A DNA stretch of 15,886 bases from Saccoglossus kowalevskii (Eukaryota > Hemichordata > Enteropneusta > Harrimaniidae). The stretch is from contig NW_003126386.1 of assembly GCF_000003605.2 (NCBI RefSeq), positions 737,595 to 753,480 of the forward strand. The letters run 5' to 3'. Shown one piece after another: positions 14,152-15,886 of this stretch (position 1 is the first letter of the stretch; each line of letters begins with the position of its first letter). The notes under the pieces were generated by a model, which saw nothing but the letters and a program-made list of their open reading frames with translations, did not search any database and was not told where the DNA came from. Made by a program: the position numbers and the translations under genes.

Positions 14152-14639
14152 TAGCTCCGCTGTCGACAAAGTCGACAAAGTGGAGCTCTACATATTACTG
14201 ATTGTTCGTCGTCGTTGGCGTCCATTGTCGTCAACTTTACAATTTCAACTTCTTCTTCAAAACCGTAAGTCAGAATTTTTTCAAATTTGATATGCAAGTA
14301 CCTTGGATGGTTCTTTCTCAGATTTGTTCATTTCATGTCAAAAATTCTCTAATTTTGATGAATATTTTTTTTATTTTGATATTTTCAACTTCTTGTTAAA
14401 AACGGCAAGTTCCATTGCTTTGATATTACATATATAGGTTCTACATGTGGACCTCTCTCAGTTTTGTTCATTTCATGTTGATATCTTCAATTCTCTAACT
14501 TTGCTTAATATTTTTGTCATTTTTGGTAAAAAGTGATATTTTTGAATTCTTGTTGAAAACAGCAAGTCTACATATTGTTCATTTTCTAATGATATCTTCT
14601 GTTCTTTAATTGAAATGTGCATTGCTAACAGCGGAGCTA
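14152..14639. mobile_element. 488-bp element with 11-bp terminal inverted repeats
   Basis: TAGCTCCGCTG at 14152-14162 is mirrored by CAGCGGAGCTA at 14629-14639, exact over 11 bp, with TA at both outer edges. The left end has an extra inner hairpin (GAGCTCC-type arms around two copies of GTCGACAAAG at 14163-14180). The interior contains a diverged internal duplication: the blocks 'cttcttcaaaac/cttgttaaaaac(g)gcaagt' and 'tctcagttttgttcatttcatgt' recur two or three times. No transposase; non-autonomous. It interrupts satellite-like DNA. Confidence 0.72.
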
Positions 14640-14890
14640 TCTCAGCCGACTGGCTGCTTGTTGTTGTTTTTTGGGACTAAAATGGTCACCAGTCAGTCAA
14701 AGGAACAAAAAAAAACTGATCAACATATACGCATGTCTTCTGGTTCCCACTATGAATTGCTTTTGTGCCAACTATAAAAAATCTGTTAAGACATGTTTGA
14801 GAAATGATATTAGGACAGATGCACTGTACCAAAAATATTAGTCCCTGTTTCTAACAAACTAATATAATAATCAGCAATTTTGAATCAGAA
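14640..14890. repeat. Satellite-like sequence between element and array
   Basis: It contains GCCGACTGGCTGC and, a little further on, a GGTCACCAGTCAGTCAAAGG block related to those at about 13740 and 13860, so it appears to continue the repeat region interrupted by the 488-bp element. Borders are not defined. Confidence 0.4.
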
Positions 14891-15560
14891 GTTGAAATAA
14901 ATGTCAATATGTGTCTTTCCCTTAGCAGTATAAAACTTTCGCAACATAACTGAATGGTGACACGTCATTACATATACACCCAGTTGTTCAATAGTAGACA
15001 AAATTGAAATGAGTCAACCATTTCAAAACAGAATTTGAAACAAAGTAGTAAAGTTTGATTCAAACTTTCAATGTTAGTCAGAGATATGGCTCTTGAACAG
15101 CATTCATCCAAACAAAATGGCCATTTTGAATTGATCTGAAAAACAAAGATCAAGGTCCAATTCTATTGAATAAATAACAACTGCATCCAAAATTTGGTTT
15201 TGGAATAGCAAAAATGATGGATTTTTAGTAATAGTATTAAATCTTGAATTAAACAAATACACATATGATATATATCCAAAGTTGAAACAAATATTCAATA
15301 TGTGTCTTTCAATTTTAAATAAAATTGAAATGAGTCAGTCATTTCAAAACAAAAGTTGCAACAAAGTAGTAAAGTTTGATTCAATCTCTCAATATATGTC
15401 AGAGATATGGCTCTTGAACAGCATTCATCAATTTTGAATTGATCTGAAAAACATAGATCAAGGTCCGATTCTATTCAATAAATGTTCTAAAATTGAACAA
15501 CTGCATCAAAAATTTGGTTCTAAAATAGCAAAAATGATGGATTTTTAGTATTAAATTGGC
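14891..15560. repeat. Long duplicated unit (about 320-390 bp, two copies)
   Basis: GTTGAAA(T/C)AAAT starts at 14891 and again at 15281. TTGAAATGAGTCA lies at 15004 and 15325, and AGAGATATGGCTCTTGAACA at 15080 and 15401, both exactly 321 bp apart. The first copy has about 69 extra bases after the TGTGTCTTTC block. Each copy ends in a version of the 142-bp unit that follows, so the short array looks like an expansion of the end of this longer unit. Confidence 0.8.
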
Positions 15561-15886
15561 AACTATTTGGCCATTTTGAATTGATCTAAAAAACATAGAT
15601 GAAGGTCCGATTCTATTCAATGGATGTTCCGAAATTGAACAACTGCGTCCAAGATGTTTAGTATTAAATTGGCAACTATTTGGCCAATTTGAATTGATCT
15701 GAAAAACAAAGATGAAGGTCTGATTCTATTCAATAAATGTTCCAAAATTGAACAACTGCATCAAAAATTTGGTTCTAAAATAGCAAAAATGATGGATTTT
15801 TAGTATTAAATTGGCAACTATTTGGCCATTTTGAATTGATCTGAAAAACAAAGATGAAGGTCCGATTCTATTCAATGGATGTTCCA
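15436..15886. repeat. 142-bp tandem array running off the window
   Basis: GAATTGATCT occurs at 15128, 15436, 15578, 15691 and 15833. The spacings 142, 113 and 142 show a 142-bp unit with one copy shortened by 29 bp (loss of the GGTTCTAAAATAGC...ATGGA segment). The unit contains GGCCATTTTGAATTGATCT, and its reverse complement partly resembles the ATTCAAAATGGCC block of the first-intron array. The array continues past the window end; copy similarity is high. Confidence 0.9.

Overview
The window is AT-rich, intron-bearing eukaryotic DNA, most likely from a marine invertebrate animal; the sequence does not allow a closer placement. The clues are GT-AG introns of 0.35-1.8 kb, short coding exons of clearly higher GC than their surroundings, many small inverted-repeat (MITE-like) elements, and tandem arrays of 100-300 bp units.

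The one gene I can support is the 3' (C-terminal) part of a Spire homologue, the actin-nucleating partner of Fmn-family formins. It lies on the + strand in nine exons between 1194 and 10113. The joined exons total 1158 bp with matching phases at every junction, giving 385 residues and a TAA stop. In order they encode the last two actin-binding WH2 motifs (exons 1194-1280 and 3091-3202), an acidic serine-rich linker (3555-3670, 4383-4503, 5085-5287), the Spir-box (6828-6965), and the modified FYVE zinc finger built from four CxxC pairs (8252-8319, 9404-9556, 9954-10113). The start codon, the KIND domain and the first WH2 repeats are not visible and should lie before base 1. Bases 1-1193 are read as the end of an upstream intron.

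The introns are full of repeats. The first holds about four copies of a 256-bp tandem unit (1832-2965). The fifth holds two abutting inverted-repeat elements with TTAA borders (5641-6097). The sixth holds a 202-bp MITE with TA borders (7011-7212) and a looser fold-back. The eighth carries a close match to the CTCF core motif (9625-9638).

Downstream of the stop, three fold-back elements lie in a row (10198-10931), followed by AT-rich DNA with several possible polyadenylation signals and no recognisable gene. From about 13.56 kb to the end of the window is a satellite-like region. It has diverged, inverted relatives of the 256-bp unit, a 488-bp element with 11-bp terminal inverted repeats, and a 142-bp tandem array that runs off the window end.

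I see no clear candidate for an entirely new molecular system. The notable points are the alternative-splicing options in the Spire linker, the clustered fold-back elements just after the stop codon, and the shared repeat family in opposite orientations on the two sides of the coding region.
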